64,000 bases of DNA. Source: Pseudarthrobacter sulfonivorans (lineage in GTDB: Bacteria > Actinomycetota > Actinomycetes > Actinomycetales > Micrococcaceae). Below the pieces are notes generated by a model. The model worked only from the letters and a program-made list of their open reading frames with translations, made no database searches and had not been told where the DNA came from. Numbering within the stretch: the stretch's first letter is position 1; each line of letters opens with the position of its first letter. The stretch covers positions 62,001 through 126,000 of the forward strand of contig NZ_JACXBW010000002.1 of assembly GCF_014712225.1 (NCBI RefSeq), read 5' to 3'. Position numbers and translations under genes: made by a program. Positions 18,383 through 26,294 of this stretch are shown one piece after another.

Positions 18383-19876
18383 GTGAGCGTCCTTGCCCGG
18401 AGTGTTGGCAACGCCTTTAGAAACAAAGTCCGAACAGCTGCGGTGGTAGCGGTCCTGGCCGTTGCCATCGGACTTGCGCTGTCCATGCTGGTGGCCAATC
18501 AGGCCGTCGGCGCGAAAGTCCAGGAGCTGAATGCCTCCGTGGGAACCGTCCTGACCGTCAACCCCGCTGGCGGCCAGGGCTTCGAAGGCGGCGGCGAACC
18601 GCTGACGGCCGGGCAGGCCGCAACCGCAGCCGCCGTCCCCAACGTGAGCTCCGTCGTCGGGACCAGCTCCCTGCGGCTGCGGAACGGCACCGAGGCGGCG
18701 GCGCAGGCAGCCGCGCAGGCGGCAACCGGCACGCAGACCGGCCCCGGCGGCGGGCAGGGAGGCGCGGGCGGCCCCGGCGGCGCATCCGCGGCCACCCTGA
18801 CCACCAGCCTCACCGCCGCCATTGATGCCGGCACGCTGGGCGGCCGGAACCAGGCCGCCAACGGCACCACGGGGTCCACCGGCACCACCGCGGCGCAGCC
18901 GGCCCGCTCGCTTCCCATCACCGCCACCGGCACCGGCGGCGAAGTGGACAGCACCGGCAAGGCCCTGACCATCACCGAGGGCACCGGCCTGGGCGACTAC
19001 ACGGCTGAATCCGCCAACGCCCTCCTGGGCACCACCCTGGCCGAGAAGAACAGCCTCACCGTCGGGTCCACTTTCACCATCAATAACCAGACGTTTACCG
19101 TGGCTGGCCTGTTCGACGCCGGAACCACGTTTGGCAACAACGCCCTCTACGTCACCCTGCCCACGGCCCAGACCCTCGCGGAACTCCCCGGCGAACTGTC
19201 CTCCATGATCGTCACGGTCAACAGCCTGGACAACGTCGAATCCGCCAAAACCGCGCTCCAGTCGGCACTTGGCACGGACACCGCCGACGTCACCCAGGGC
19301 CAGAACCTCGAATCCGCCGTCAGCTCCCTCGGCAGTGTCAAGAACATCTCATTCATCGCCTTCGTCGCGGCCCTCGGCACCGCCGGACTGATCATCCTGC
19401 TGATCATGGTGATGCTGGTCCGCGAGCGCCGGCGCGAAATCGGCGTCCTGAAGGCGATCGGCGCACCCAACCGCACCATCGGCCTGCAGTTTGTGCTGGA
19501 AGCGCTGGTACTCGTGGCCATGGGCAGCGTGGTGGGTGCCGCCGTCGCGTCCTTTGCCAGCGGTGGCATCGCTTCCGCGCTGATCAGCACCAACACGAGT
19601 ACGACGACGGCGACCACCGTCGGTCGCGCGGCTGGCGGTCCGGGCGGAGCCGGCTTCCCCGCCGGCGGAGCGGGAATGCCTGGCGGCGGCGGGTTCCCCG
19701 GCGGGAATCCGCTGGGCGGGGCGTCACAGTTGCTGACCTCGGTCACGGCGAGCGTCTCCCCCGGCGTCATCGCCGCCGGCATCGCCGCGGTGTTCGGTGT
19801 GGCCATCATCGGCGCGCTGGTCCCGGCGCTGCTCACCGCGCGCATCCGTCCCATCGAAGTCCTGCGAGGAGAATAA
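18383..19876 (+). CDS. MacB/FtsX-type ABC transporter permease with Gly-rich inserts
   Basis: 497 residues from the GTG at 18383, which has a GAGGAG 6 nt upstream; an earlier in-frame start has no such site. One membrane segment near the N-terminus (about 17-38) precedes a long extracytoplasmic region. Three C-terminal segments follow in FtsX layout, with [21 protein letters not shown] after the second. Two low-complexity inserts stand out: an Ala/Gly/Thr-rich stretch (about residues 105-190) in the external domain, and a [20 protein letters not shown] stretch before the last membrane helix. It pairs with the ATPase that follows after 2 nt. The role is unknown (export or envelope signalling). 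Confidence 0.88.
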   Translation: MSVLARSVGNAFRNKVRTAAVVAVLAVAIGLALSMLVANQAVGAKVQELNASVGTVLTVNPAGGQGFEGGGEPLTAGQAATAAAVPNVSSVVGTSSLRLRNGTEAAAQAAAQAATGTQTGPGGGQGGAGGPGGASAATLTTSLTAAIDAGTLGGRNQAANGTTGSTGTTAAQPARSLPITATGTGGEVDSTGKALTITEGTGLGDYTAESANALLGTTLAEKNSLTVGSTFTINNQTFTVAGLFDAGTTFGNNALYVTLPTAQTLAELPGELSSMIVTVNSLDNVESAKTALQSALGTDTADVTQGQNLESAVSSLGSVKNISFIAFVAALGTAGLIILLIMVMLVRERRREIGVLKAIGAPNRTIGLQFVLEALVLVAMGSVVGAAVASFASGGIASALISTNTSTTTATTVGRAAGGPGGAGFPAGGAGMPGGGGFPGGNPLGGASQLLTSVTASVSPGVIAAGIAAVFGVAIIGALVPALLTARIRPIEVLRGE

Positions 19877-19878
19877 CC

Positions 19879-20568
19879 ATGATTGAAGTCAAGAACCTGG
19901 TCCGCACTTTCAACTCCGGCGACCGCACCATCAAACCCGTCAACGACGTCAGTTTTGTCCTTGAGCAGGGCACCCTGGCGTCCATTGTGGGCAAGAGCGG
20001 CAGCGGCAAAAGCACCCTGTTGTCCCTCCTCGGTGCGCTGGACAAACCCACCAGCGGAGACGTCGTCGTAAACGGCGTAAGCCTGGCCCGAATGCCGGAC
20101 GGCAAGCTGACCGAGTACCGGCGCCGGGACATTGGTTTTGTGTTCCAGCAGTTCAACCTCATCCCGAACCTCTCCGCGGTGGACAACGTGATGCTCCCCA
20201 TGGAGTTCGCCGGCGTCCGCAAGGCCGAGCGGCTGCAGCGGGCAAAGGATCTGCTGGAGCAGGTCCAGCTGGACCCGGAGAAGCAGGCGCGGCGCATCAA
20301 CCGGCTCTCCGGCGGCGAGCAGCAGCGCGTGGCGATTGCCCGTGCGCTGGCCAACGAACCGAAGCTGATCCTCGCGGACGAGCCCACCGGCAACCTCGAT
20401 GAGCAGACGGGTGACCACATCATCGCGCTGCTCAGCGCGCTCAGCCGTGACCACAACACCACCATCCTGGTGGTGACGCACGACAGGGCACTGGCCAACA
20501 AGACGGACCGTCGCTTCAGGCTCCAGCAAGGCAGGCTCACGGAAGAACCGGTCCGGGCCATGGTCTGA
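19879..20568 (+). CDS. MacB/LolD-type ABC transporter ATP-binding protein
   Basis: 229 residues, one ATPase domain. Walker [10 protein letters not shown] (about 36-44), signature [13 protein letters not shown], Walker [13 protein letters not shown] and the H-loop VTHD. The [17 protein letters not shown] stretch is typical of the LolD/MacB class that works with FtsX-type permeases. It starts 2 nt after the permease stop, with GAGGAG upstream, so the two are translated together. Confidence 0.94.
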   Translation: MIEVKNLVRTFNSGDRTIKPVNDVSFVLEQGTLASIVGKSGSGKSTLLSLLGALDKPTSGDVVVNGVSLARMPDGKLTEYRRRDIGFVFQQFNLIPNLSAVDNVMLPMEFAGVRKAERLQRAKDLLEQVQLDPEKQARRINRLSGGEQQRVAIARALANEPKLILADEPTGNLDEQTGDHIIALLSALSRDHNTTILVVTHDRALANKTDRRFRLQQGRLTEEPVRAMV

Positions 20569-20602
20569 CGTATGGGCTGTTCGGGGTGAGAGGATGGGCA
20601 CC

Positions 20603-21673
20603 ATGAGCGCGCCAATTGCCACGCCGTGGTTGTCCAGCCAGCCTGACCAGGACCCCCGGTCCGCCACCGGAAAGCCGTTGCGCTGGGGCGTCATCGCCAC
20701 CGGCGGTATTGCCCGTTCGGTGTCGCGGGACCTGGCGCTGCTGGCGGACGCCGAGCTCTACGCCGTCAGTTCCCGCGGCCGGGACACGGCGGAGAGCTTC
20801 GCCGCCGCTTACGATTTCGCCCGGGCCTACTGGGACGACGGCGGCGTCTCCGGCTACCATCATTTGCTGGCCGACGATACGGTGGACGTCGTCTACGTCG
20901 CCACGCCGCACGCACAGCACCACCAGATCGTGCTTGCGGCGCTGAATGCCGGCAAGCACGTCCTGTGCGAAAAGGCCTTCACCATCAACGCACGTGAGGC
21001 CAGCGAGCTTGTGGCCGTGGCGCGTGAGCGGAAGCTCTTCCTGATGGAGGCCATCTGGAGCCGGTTCCTGCCGGGGATGCAGCGGGTCTTCGAGATCGCC
21101 GCATCCGGCGAACTGGGTGATGTTCACTGGGTGACTGCCGACCTGGGCTTCCCCGCCCCGTACTCCCCGACCTCACGGCTGTGGGCGCGGCAGGACGGCG
21201 GCGGTGCCCTCCTGGACATCTCGGTGTACCCGTTGCTGTGGGCCGTGGGGACGCTGGGGTTCCCCCAAACGGTCAGTGCCACAGGGTTCATTAACGACGA
21301 CGGCGTGGACGCCCAGAATGCGTTGACGCTCGGCTACAACCACGGTGCCCAGGCCCAGCTGACGTCCTCGCTCCTGGCGTTTGGCCCCCGGACTGCCACA
21401 GTGGCGGGAGGCCTGGGCTACCTGCAGAGCGTGGGCTCCATCAACAATCCGCGGGAACTGGTGATCGGCGTCGGCCTTGGCGAGCTGCGCACGGAACCGT
21501 TCGACGTCGTGGGCCTCGGCTACACCTACGAGCTCCGCGAGGTGACGCGCTGCATCCAGCACGGCCTCACTGAAAGTCCGGTCATGCCGTTGGAGGATTC
21601 GCTCAAGACCATGCGTCTCTTTGACGGGGTCCGCGGGCAGCTGGGGGTCAGCTACCCGAACGATGCCCACTAA
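20603..21673 (+). CDS. Gfo/Idh/MocA-family NAD(P)-dependent oxidoreductase
   Basis: About 356 residues. N-terminal Rossmann fold with [16 protein letters not shown] (about 26-41), ATPHAQHH, and the [11 protein letters not shown] loop that in this family follows the cofactor fold (usually EKP). The C-terminal alpha/beta domain has [13 protein letters not shown] and the catalytic-region His/Tyr spacing. It resembles dihydrodiol dehydrogenase-like members; the substrate is unknown. I prefer the ATG at 20603 because GAGAGG lies 9 nt upstream, while the ATG at 20594 touches it. Confidence 0.9.
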   Translation: MSAPIATPWLSSQPDQDPRSATGKPLRWGVIATGGIARSVSRDLALLADAELYAVSSRGRDTAESFAAAYDFARAYWDDGGVSGYHHLLADDTVDVVYVATPHAQHHQIVLAALNAGKHVLCEKAFTINAREASELVAVARERKLFLMEAIWSRFLPGMQRVFEIAASGELGDVHWVTADLGFPAPYSPTSRLWARQDGGGALLDISVYPLLWAVGTLGFPQTVSATGFINDDGVDAQNALTLGYNHGAQAQLTSSLLAFGPRTATVAGGLGYLQSVGSINNPRELVIGVGLGELRTEPFDVVGLGYTYELREVTRCIQHGLTESPVMPLEDSLKTMRLFDGVRGQLGVSYPNDAH

Positions 21674-21810
21674 CCGAGGGTCAGCTGGCAACACGGCAGA
21701 TTAGTAAGTTTGCTTTATTTATTTTCCGGTTTCCCTAGACTCGCTGCAAGGTGCGGTCTTAGGCTGTAGCCATCGTTCGGTCTCAACGGTATGTACTGGG
21801 GGTGGTACGC

Positions 21811-22776
21811 GTGGCAAAGGTTCGTTCGCCATGGCGTCTGCTCCGGCCGCTTTTCCTCGCAGGAGCGGTCACCGCCACCTGGCTGACACTTTCTTCGTCC
21901 GCGGCAATGGCGGACACTTCCACGGAATCCGGCTCCGTGCTGGGCGGGGTCACGTCCTCCGTCTCATCGCTGACGGCCCCGCTGACCGGTGTCACTCCCC
22001 CCGTCGACGCCAAGTCCCCCGTTGCCTTTGCTGCTCCCGCCGCGCCGGCGGCCACGCCCACCGGACTCCTGCAGCCGTTGGCTGGCAGCCTGGCAAACAC
22101 CACTGATCAGGTCGCGGCAGCCGTCCCCGTTGTGGGAAGCATTGTTCCTTCAGGAACAGTCTCCACTGTGGCCGTTCCCCTTGCCGCCGCTGCCGATGGC
22201 GCCGTGACCGGCCTTGTCGACGTGGCCGTGCCTCCGCTCGTCGAAGCCGTTCCCGTTCTTGAACCCGTTGTGCAGCCTGTTGCCGACCTCGTAACGGGCG
22301 CAACTCCCCTGCCTGCTGTGCTGCCCGGTGTTCCGGATGCTTCAGGCGATCTGCCCGAGGCGTTGGCGTTGGACACGGCAGCGCCAACTACGGGCTCTGC
22401 TGTGACGCGCTCTGCTGTATCGGCGCACGCCGTTCCGGACCATGCCGCAACTGCCGTCGATGCGGTCATAGGTTCTTCACGAGCATCGCTGGCCCATACA
22501 GGTTCCCCCGCCGCAGGAACACCCGGCGCATCTCTTCATCAAGCTGCCACGCATGCACCGGTGACTGAGGACCCGTCGCCCTCGAGGGTTCCGGCACCGG
22601 CAGCTCCTGGTTCGGGCGCGGGAGGCGGCGCATCGCCGTCCGGCCCGTCAGGCGCTGCCGCCTGGCTCAATGACTTTGAACTTAACCTGCCGTTCTCGGG
22701 CACCCACCCGATCACTGGAACATCCGAGCATGCCCCCGCACCGGTGTCATTCGACCCCGGTTCCTCTCCTGACTAG
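21811..22776 (+). CDS. Secreted Ala/Val/Pro-rich protein of unknown function
   Basis: About 321 residues. A basic N-terminus, a hydrophobic stretch (LFLAGAVTATWLTLSSSA) and an AMA cleavage-like site form a signal peptide of about 35 residues. The mature part is low-complexity, rich in A, V, P, T and S, with loose repeats of the VPVL-EPVVQPV-ADLV type and no Cys. No enzyme domain or sorting motif is seen at the C-terminus. The start is a GTG at 21811 or three codons upstream; GGGGG lies 9 nt before 21811. It directly precedes the LAxTG wall protein and may be co-expressed. Confidence 0.72.
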   Translation: MAKVRSPWRLLRPLFLAGAVTATWLTLSSSAAMADTSTESGSVLGGVTSSVSSLTAPLTGVTPPVDAKSPVAFAAPAAPAATPTGLLQPLAGSLANTTDQVAAAVPVVGSIVPSGTVSTVAVPLAAAADGAVTGLVDVAVPPLVEAVPVLEPVVQPVADLVTGATPLPAVLPGVPDASGDLPEALALDTAAPTTGSAVTRSAVSAHAVPDHAATAVDAVIGSSRASLAHTGSPAAGTPGASLHQAATHAPVTEDPSPSRVPAPAAPGSGAGGGASPSGPSGAAAWLNDFELNLPFSGTHPITGTSEHAPAPVSFDPGSSPD

Positions 22777-22863
22777 TTGAGCCCCTCTGCCTTCTTCATG
22801 GCAGAACACGGCCATCGGGTTGCTGCAATGCCGCCCACATCAACTTTTCAGGAGACAACCATC

Positions 22864-24249
22864 ATGCATTCCAACCTTCGCAGAGGGCTGCTTGGCACCC
22901 TCTTTGCCGGCGGGCTCTTAGCCTTCGGCGCCACCGCAGCCAGCGCAGCGGACACAACCAGCGGACAGGACCTTACGGCCTCCGCACTGGTCTCAGCGGC
23001 GACATCCGCAAACACGACGACGTTGGGCCTGCTGGGTGGCTCAACGCAGTCGGACACCACGGATGTCGCCGCTGCGCTCGACGTCAACCTGAACCTCGGG
23101 GACGGCCTCCTCGGTGGCACCAACGGCACCACCACTGACAACGGCGGCACCACCGCCGATGTCGCAGCCGCAGCCGACGTCAGCATTGGCGGCACCGACG
23201 GCACCACTGACGGCGGCACCACCGCCGACGTCGCGGCCGCAGTCGACGTCAACCTCGGCGGCACCAACGGCCTCCTCGGCAACAGTGATACCGCTGCCGA
23301 CGTCGCAGCCGCAGTCGACGTCAACCTCGGCGGCACCAACGGCCTCCTCGGCAACAGTGATACCGCTGCCGACGTCACGGCCGCAGTCGACGTCAACCTC
23401 GGCGGCACCAACGGCCTCGCCAGCGGCACCAGCAGCACCACCGACGGCGGCACCACCGCCGTCGTCGCGGCCGCAGTCGACGTCAACCTCGGCGGCACCA
23501 ACGGCACAACCGACGGTGGAACCACCACCGACGGCGGCACCACCGCCGACGTCGCGGCCGCAGTCGACGTCAACCTCGGCGGCCCCAACAGCACCACCGA
23601 CGGCGGCACCACCGCGGACGTCGCGGCCGCAGTCGACGTCAACCTCGGCGGCACCAACGGCCTCCTCGGCAACACCAACAGCACCACCGACGGCGGAACC
23701 ACCACCGACGTCGCGGCCGCAGTCGACGTCAACCTCGGCGGCACCAACGGCCTCCTCGGCAACACCGATGGCGGCTTGGATGCCGCAGTCGATCTCGGTC
23801 TGGGCCTGGACGCCTCCGGGCCTTTGAATGACTCTGGCGTGGGTGTCGGTGGTTCGGTAATCATCGGCGGATCCACGGATGGCGCCGAGACTCCGGGCAC
23901 GACGGATCCGGGCACCACAGACCCGGGCACCACGGATCCCGGCACAGGCACGACGGGTGGCACGGACACCCCGGCTGACGGAACGGATACCCCGGGCAAC
24001 GGAACGAACACAGCTGACACTTCAGGGTCGGCAACAACGGGCATCACCGTAGCTCCTGCCGGAACCATCACCGGTGTCGCAACAACGGGAGAAGCAGCAG
24101 CCGCAGGTGCTGCGGCAGCAAGCTCACCCACGCAGGGTGGCAGCGAAACGCTGGCCAAGACAGGTCTTGACGCCTCACTGATCCCGGTCGCGCTGATCCT
24201 CCTGGTGGCCGGCGTGCTGCTGCTGCTCAGGCGCCGCCGGACCTCCTAA
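22864..24249 (+). CDS. Repeat-built cell-wall surface protein with LAxTG sorting signal
   Basis: 461 residues from the ATG at 22864 (AGGAGA 9 nt upstream). Signal peptide about residues 1-34, ending in ASA-AD. About nine repeats with the core DVAAAVDVNLGGTNG run over roughly residues 67-310, separated by GLLGN, STTDGG or GGTTA linkers. Then comes a TDPGTTDPGT stalk, and the C-terminal signal LAKTG, a hydrophobic helix and RRRRTS. LAxTG is the motif of class E sortases in high-GC Gram-positives. No sortase gene is in the window. The repeats are almost identical in DNA, suggesting recent expansion. The ligand is unknown. Confidence 0.85.
   Translation: MHSNLRRGLLGTLFAGGLLAFGATAASAADTTSGQDLTASALVSAATSANTTTLGLLGGSTQSDTTDVAAALDVNLNLGDGLLGGTNGTTTDNGGTTADVAAAADVSIGGTDGTTDGGTTADVAAAVDVNLGGTNGLLGNSDTAADVAAAVDVNLGGTNGLLGNSDTAADVTAAVDVNLGGTNGLASGTSSTTDGGTTAVVAAAVDVNLGGTNGTTDGGTTTDGGTTADVAAAVDVNLGGPNSTTDGGTTADVAAAVDVNLGGTNGLLGNTNSTTDGGTTTDVAAAVDVNLGGTNGLLGNTDGGLDAAVDLGLGLDASGPLNDSGVGVGGSVIIGGSTDGAETPGTTDPGTTDPGTTDPGTGTTGGTDTPADGTDTPGNGTNTADTSGSATTGITVAPAGTITGVATTGEAAAAGAAAASSPTQGGSETLAKTGLDASLIPVALILLVAGVLLLLRRRRTS
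23062..23790. repeat. Intragenic tandem repeats of the wall protein
   Basis: Near-identical blocks with the DNA core GCGGCCGCAGTCGACGTCAA recur through the gene at variable spacing, encoding the DVAAAVDVNLGGTNG units. Seven are close copies and the first two are divergent. Such arrays usually vary in copy number between strains. Confidence 0.88.
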
Positions 24250-24381
24250 GGTCCTTCCCCCAGAGGAACCTGGGACACACGAACCGATCCCTTCGCCGAA
24301 TGACCGTTCGCGCTACACGTGAGCGGCCCTGAAAGGAGGTGGGCCACCGCAGAGCCCCATTACCAGCACTCATCCTTGTTA

Positions 24382-24430
24382 CCGAGGGTCCGGCTGGGAA
24401 GTCCCTACAACTTCCCAACCGGGCCGTCGG
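24382..24430. terminator. Long imperfect hairpin between the wall protein and kinase genes
   Basis: CCGA...TGGGAAGT at 24382-24402 pairs with ACTTCCCA...TCGG at 24409-24430, with small bulges and a short CCCTAC-type loop. No U-run follows. It may end the wall-protein transcript or lie in a processed leader. No known riboswitch class was recognised. Confidence 0.4.
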
Positions 24431-24478
24431 TGTGCGCCGCGAGCAATGCACAGTAGCCTTAGCTTCACGGTTCGCCGG

Positions 24479-24484
24479 TATAAT
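24479..24484 (+). promoter_or_regulatory. TATAAT -10 box of the kinase gene
   Basis: A perfect TATAAT lies 44 nt before the kinase ATG. No good TTGACA is seen 16-18 nt upstream (GCCTTA at 24456). The kinase start itself has GGGAGG 8 nt upstream. Confidence 0.5.
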
Positions 24485-24528
24485 TTGTCGTACAACAGTG
24501 CCGCAGCGCACACCGGGAGGAACGGGTC

Positions 24529-25668
24529 ATGGGGGCGGAATCGCCTAGCTCCATCAAGGATGAAGTGGTCGGCGGACGGTACCGTTTGGGTGAGGTGATT
24601 GGCCGCGGCGGCATGTCCACCGTCTACTGTGCCCATGACGAAAACCTAGGCCGGGACGTGGCCCTGAAGCTTTTTGCTCCGCAAGCCCCCGATGCAGACG
24701 AGCTGAAACGCCAGGAAGCGGAAGTCCAACTTCTCGCCACGCTCAACCATCCAAGCCTGGTCACCCTGTTCGACGCCGGAATCGACACCCGGCTGCCGGA
24801 CGAACCGAGGCCGTTCCTGACCATGGAACTGGTGGACGGGCAGGACCTTCGCAGCCGCATCAGGCATAGCCCCGTCCCCCTCGATGAGCTCGCCGTGATC
24901 GGGGCCGGCATTGCCGACGCACTGGCCTACGTTCACGGCTTGGGCATCATCCACCGCGACATCAAGCCCGGCAACATCCTGTTGGTACAGATCCGACCGG
25001 GCGAACCCCTGCGGCCCAAGCTGACAGACTTCGGCATAGCCAGGATCGAGGACTCAACACGACTCACCGCCACCGGAACCATGGTGGGCACCGCGGCGTA
25101 CCTCAGCCCGGAGCAGGCCCTGGGCTCGCCGCTGACTCCCGCCACGGACATCTACTCCTTCGGGCTCGTCCTGCTGGAGTGCATCAAGCAAACAGTGGAG
25201 TTCCCGGGCAACGCTGTCGAGTCTGCCGTGGCAAGGCTGCACCGAGCGCCCGAAATACCGGACGATCTCCCTTCCGAATGGGCTGACCTGATCCGCTCCA
25301 TGACGGCAATCGAACCCCTGGAGCGTCCTGCCGCTGCCGACGTCGAAACTGTGCTCCGCCAGGCATTGGTCTCGCCGGCATCCACTCCCGGGGAACTCGC
25401 GCCGGAGACCACCCGCGTGCTCCCGGCCATGCCTTTCAGGCCGCCCTCCATCGCCGTCACCGCCGAATCTGAGCTGCCCCGCGTGCACAGCCGGGGAAGG
25501 CGTTTCTGGCTCGCCGTTATTGTGGGGCTTCTCGCCGTCGTGGCTGCCGCGACGGCACTGACCGTCAGCCTCGCCGCACAGCAAACGCCCGACGTCGTCC
25601 CCTACCGCACAGTCACCGGCAGCTTGGGCGACCATCTCCAGGAACTGCAGAAAAGCGTGGAACCATGA
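24529..25668 (+). CDS. PknB-like Ser/Thr protein kinase with one membrane helix
   Basis: 379 residues. The Hanks-type kinase domain covers about 14-280: glycine loop VIGRGGMSTV, catalytic Lys in VALKLF, HRDIKPGN (near 142), DFGIAR, and activation loop TGTMVGTAAYLSPEQA. A basic juxtamembrane SRGRRF is followed by one helix (about 325-350) and a short external tail of about 28 residues with no PASTA repeats. The stop overlaps the start of a lipoprotein gene (ATGA), so a kinase inside and a lipoprotein outside are made together. The lipoprotein may be its sensor partner (inference). Confidence 0.93.
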   Translation: MGAESPSSIKDEVVGGRYRLGEVIGRGGMSTVYCAHDENLGRDVALKLFAPQAPDADELKRQEAEVQLLATLNHPSLVTLFDAGIDTRLPDEPRPFLTMELVDGQDLRSRIRHSPVPLDELAVIGAGIADALAYVHGLGIIHRDIKPGNILLVQIRPGEPLRPKLTDFGIARIEDSTRLTATGTMVGTAAYLSPEQALGSPLTPATDIYSFGLVLLECIKQTVEFPGNAVESAVARLHRAPEIPDDLPSEWADLIRSMTAIEPLERPAAADVETVLRQALVSPASTPGELAPETTRVLPAMPFRPPSIAVTAESELPRVHSRGRRFWLAVIVGLLAVVAAATALTVSLAAQQTPDVVPYRTVTGSLGDHLQELQKSVEP

Positions 25669-26180
25669 CAGTAGAGCGGAACCCCGGCCGGGGCCGCGGC
25701 GCCTTCCGCTGCATGTCAGCGGCAGCGGCGGCCCTCATGCTGTCGGGCTCCCTGGCAGCATGCGGCCCTGCGGACTCGGGCCTGAAACAGGACACCGCGG
25801 CGCAACTCCAGCAGCGCGTCCTCACCGTCAGCCAGGCGGCCGCGGGCAATGACCCCACCGGCGCCCTGACCGCTTTGGCAGCCCTCGAGGCGGACCTGGC
25901 AGCAGCGACCAGCAACGGGAAGGTGTCCGACGACCGCCGGCGGTCGATAGTAACCGCGGTTGCGGCCGTCCGCGCAGACCTGAATGAAGCCGTGGCAACG
26001 GCCGCAGCCGCCGCGAAAAGTGCCGAAGATGCCGCCGCGGCGCAACGGCAGGCCGAAGCGGATGCCGCCGCTGCAGAGGCCAACAGCGTCGCCCCGGCCC
26101 CCGTGGCACCTGCCCCGGCGCCCGCCGACAACAAAGACAACAAAGGCAACAACGGAAAGGGCAAGGGCAAGGACGGCTAG
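25665..26180 (+). CDS. Ala-rich coiled lipoprotein coupled to the Ser/Thr kinase
   Basis: 171 residues. The signal peptide ends in the lipobox LAAC (Cys near residue 33). The mature part is predicted helical, with a long Ala/Glu/Asp/Arg coil (about 60-140, including AAAAKSAEDAAAAQRQAEADAAAAEA). A Pro/Ala linker and a KDNKGNNGKGKGK tail follow, which could bind the anionic wall. The ATG overlaps the kinase stop by 4 nt. No known family was recognised. Confidence 0.8.
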   Translation: MTVERNPGRGRGAFRCMSAAAAALMLSGSLAACGPADSGLKQDTAAQLQQRVLTVSQAAAGNDPTGALTALAALEADLAAATSNGKVSDDRRRSIVTAVAAVRADLNEAVATAAAAAKSAEDAAAAQRQAEADAAAAEANSVAPAPVAPAPAPADNKDNKGNNGKGKGKDG

Positions 26181-26228
26181 GGTCACCATGCTTGATCCTG
26201 CACCCGCATCCTGGACCCGCCAACAACA

Positions 26229-26264
26229 AAGCGCGGCGCCCCGGTTTCCCGGGGCGCCGCGCTT
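26229..26264. terminator. Bidirectional hairpin terminator between the lipoprotein and icd genes
   Basis: A 16-bp perfect stem (26229-26244 with 26249-26264) starting AAGCGCGGCGCC, with a TTTC loop. The flanking AAA and TTG give it modest symmetry. It lies between convergent genes ending at 26180 (+) and 26295 (-). Confidence 0.85.
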
Positions 26265-26294
26265 GTGTTCCGCGCCTCTGGGGCGCGGTGCCTC

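Noticed and set aside
23062-23790. CRISPR-like array in the repeated region
   Set aside because: Repeats are in-frame coding units with uneven spacing and no unique spacers or cas genes.
22848-24158. Long minus-strand ORF (436 codons) across the wall-protein gene
   Set aside because: It is the mirror of a repetitive GC-rich gene; its product is only Pro/Val/Ser/Thr runs, with no signals. The plus-strand gene has a signal peptide, ribosome site and sorting signal.
24250-24528. c-di-AMP (ydaO-type) riboswitch before the kinase
   Set aside because: Hairpins are present but I could not match the conserved core segments; the kinase is also not a usual target.
24339-24548. 69-codon ORF with a perfect AAAGGAGGT before it
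   Set aside because: The GTG start lies directly against the ribosome site with no spacing, and the frame runs into the kinase gene; its sequence is dominated by the hairpin.
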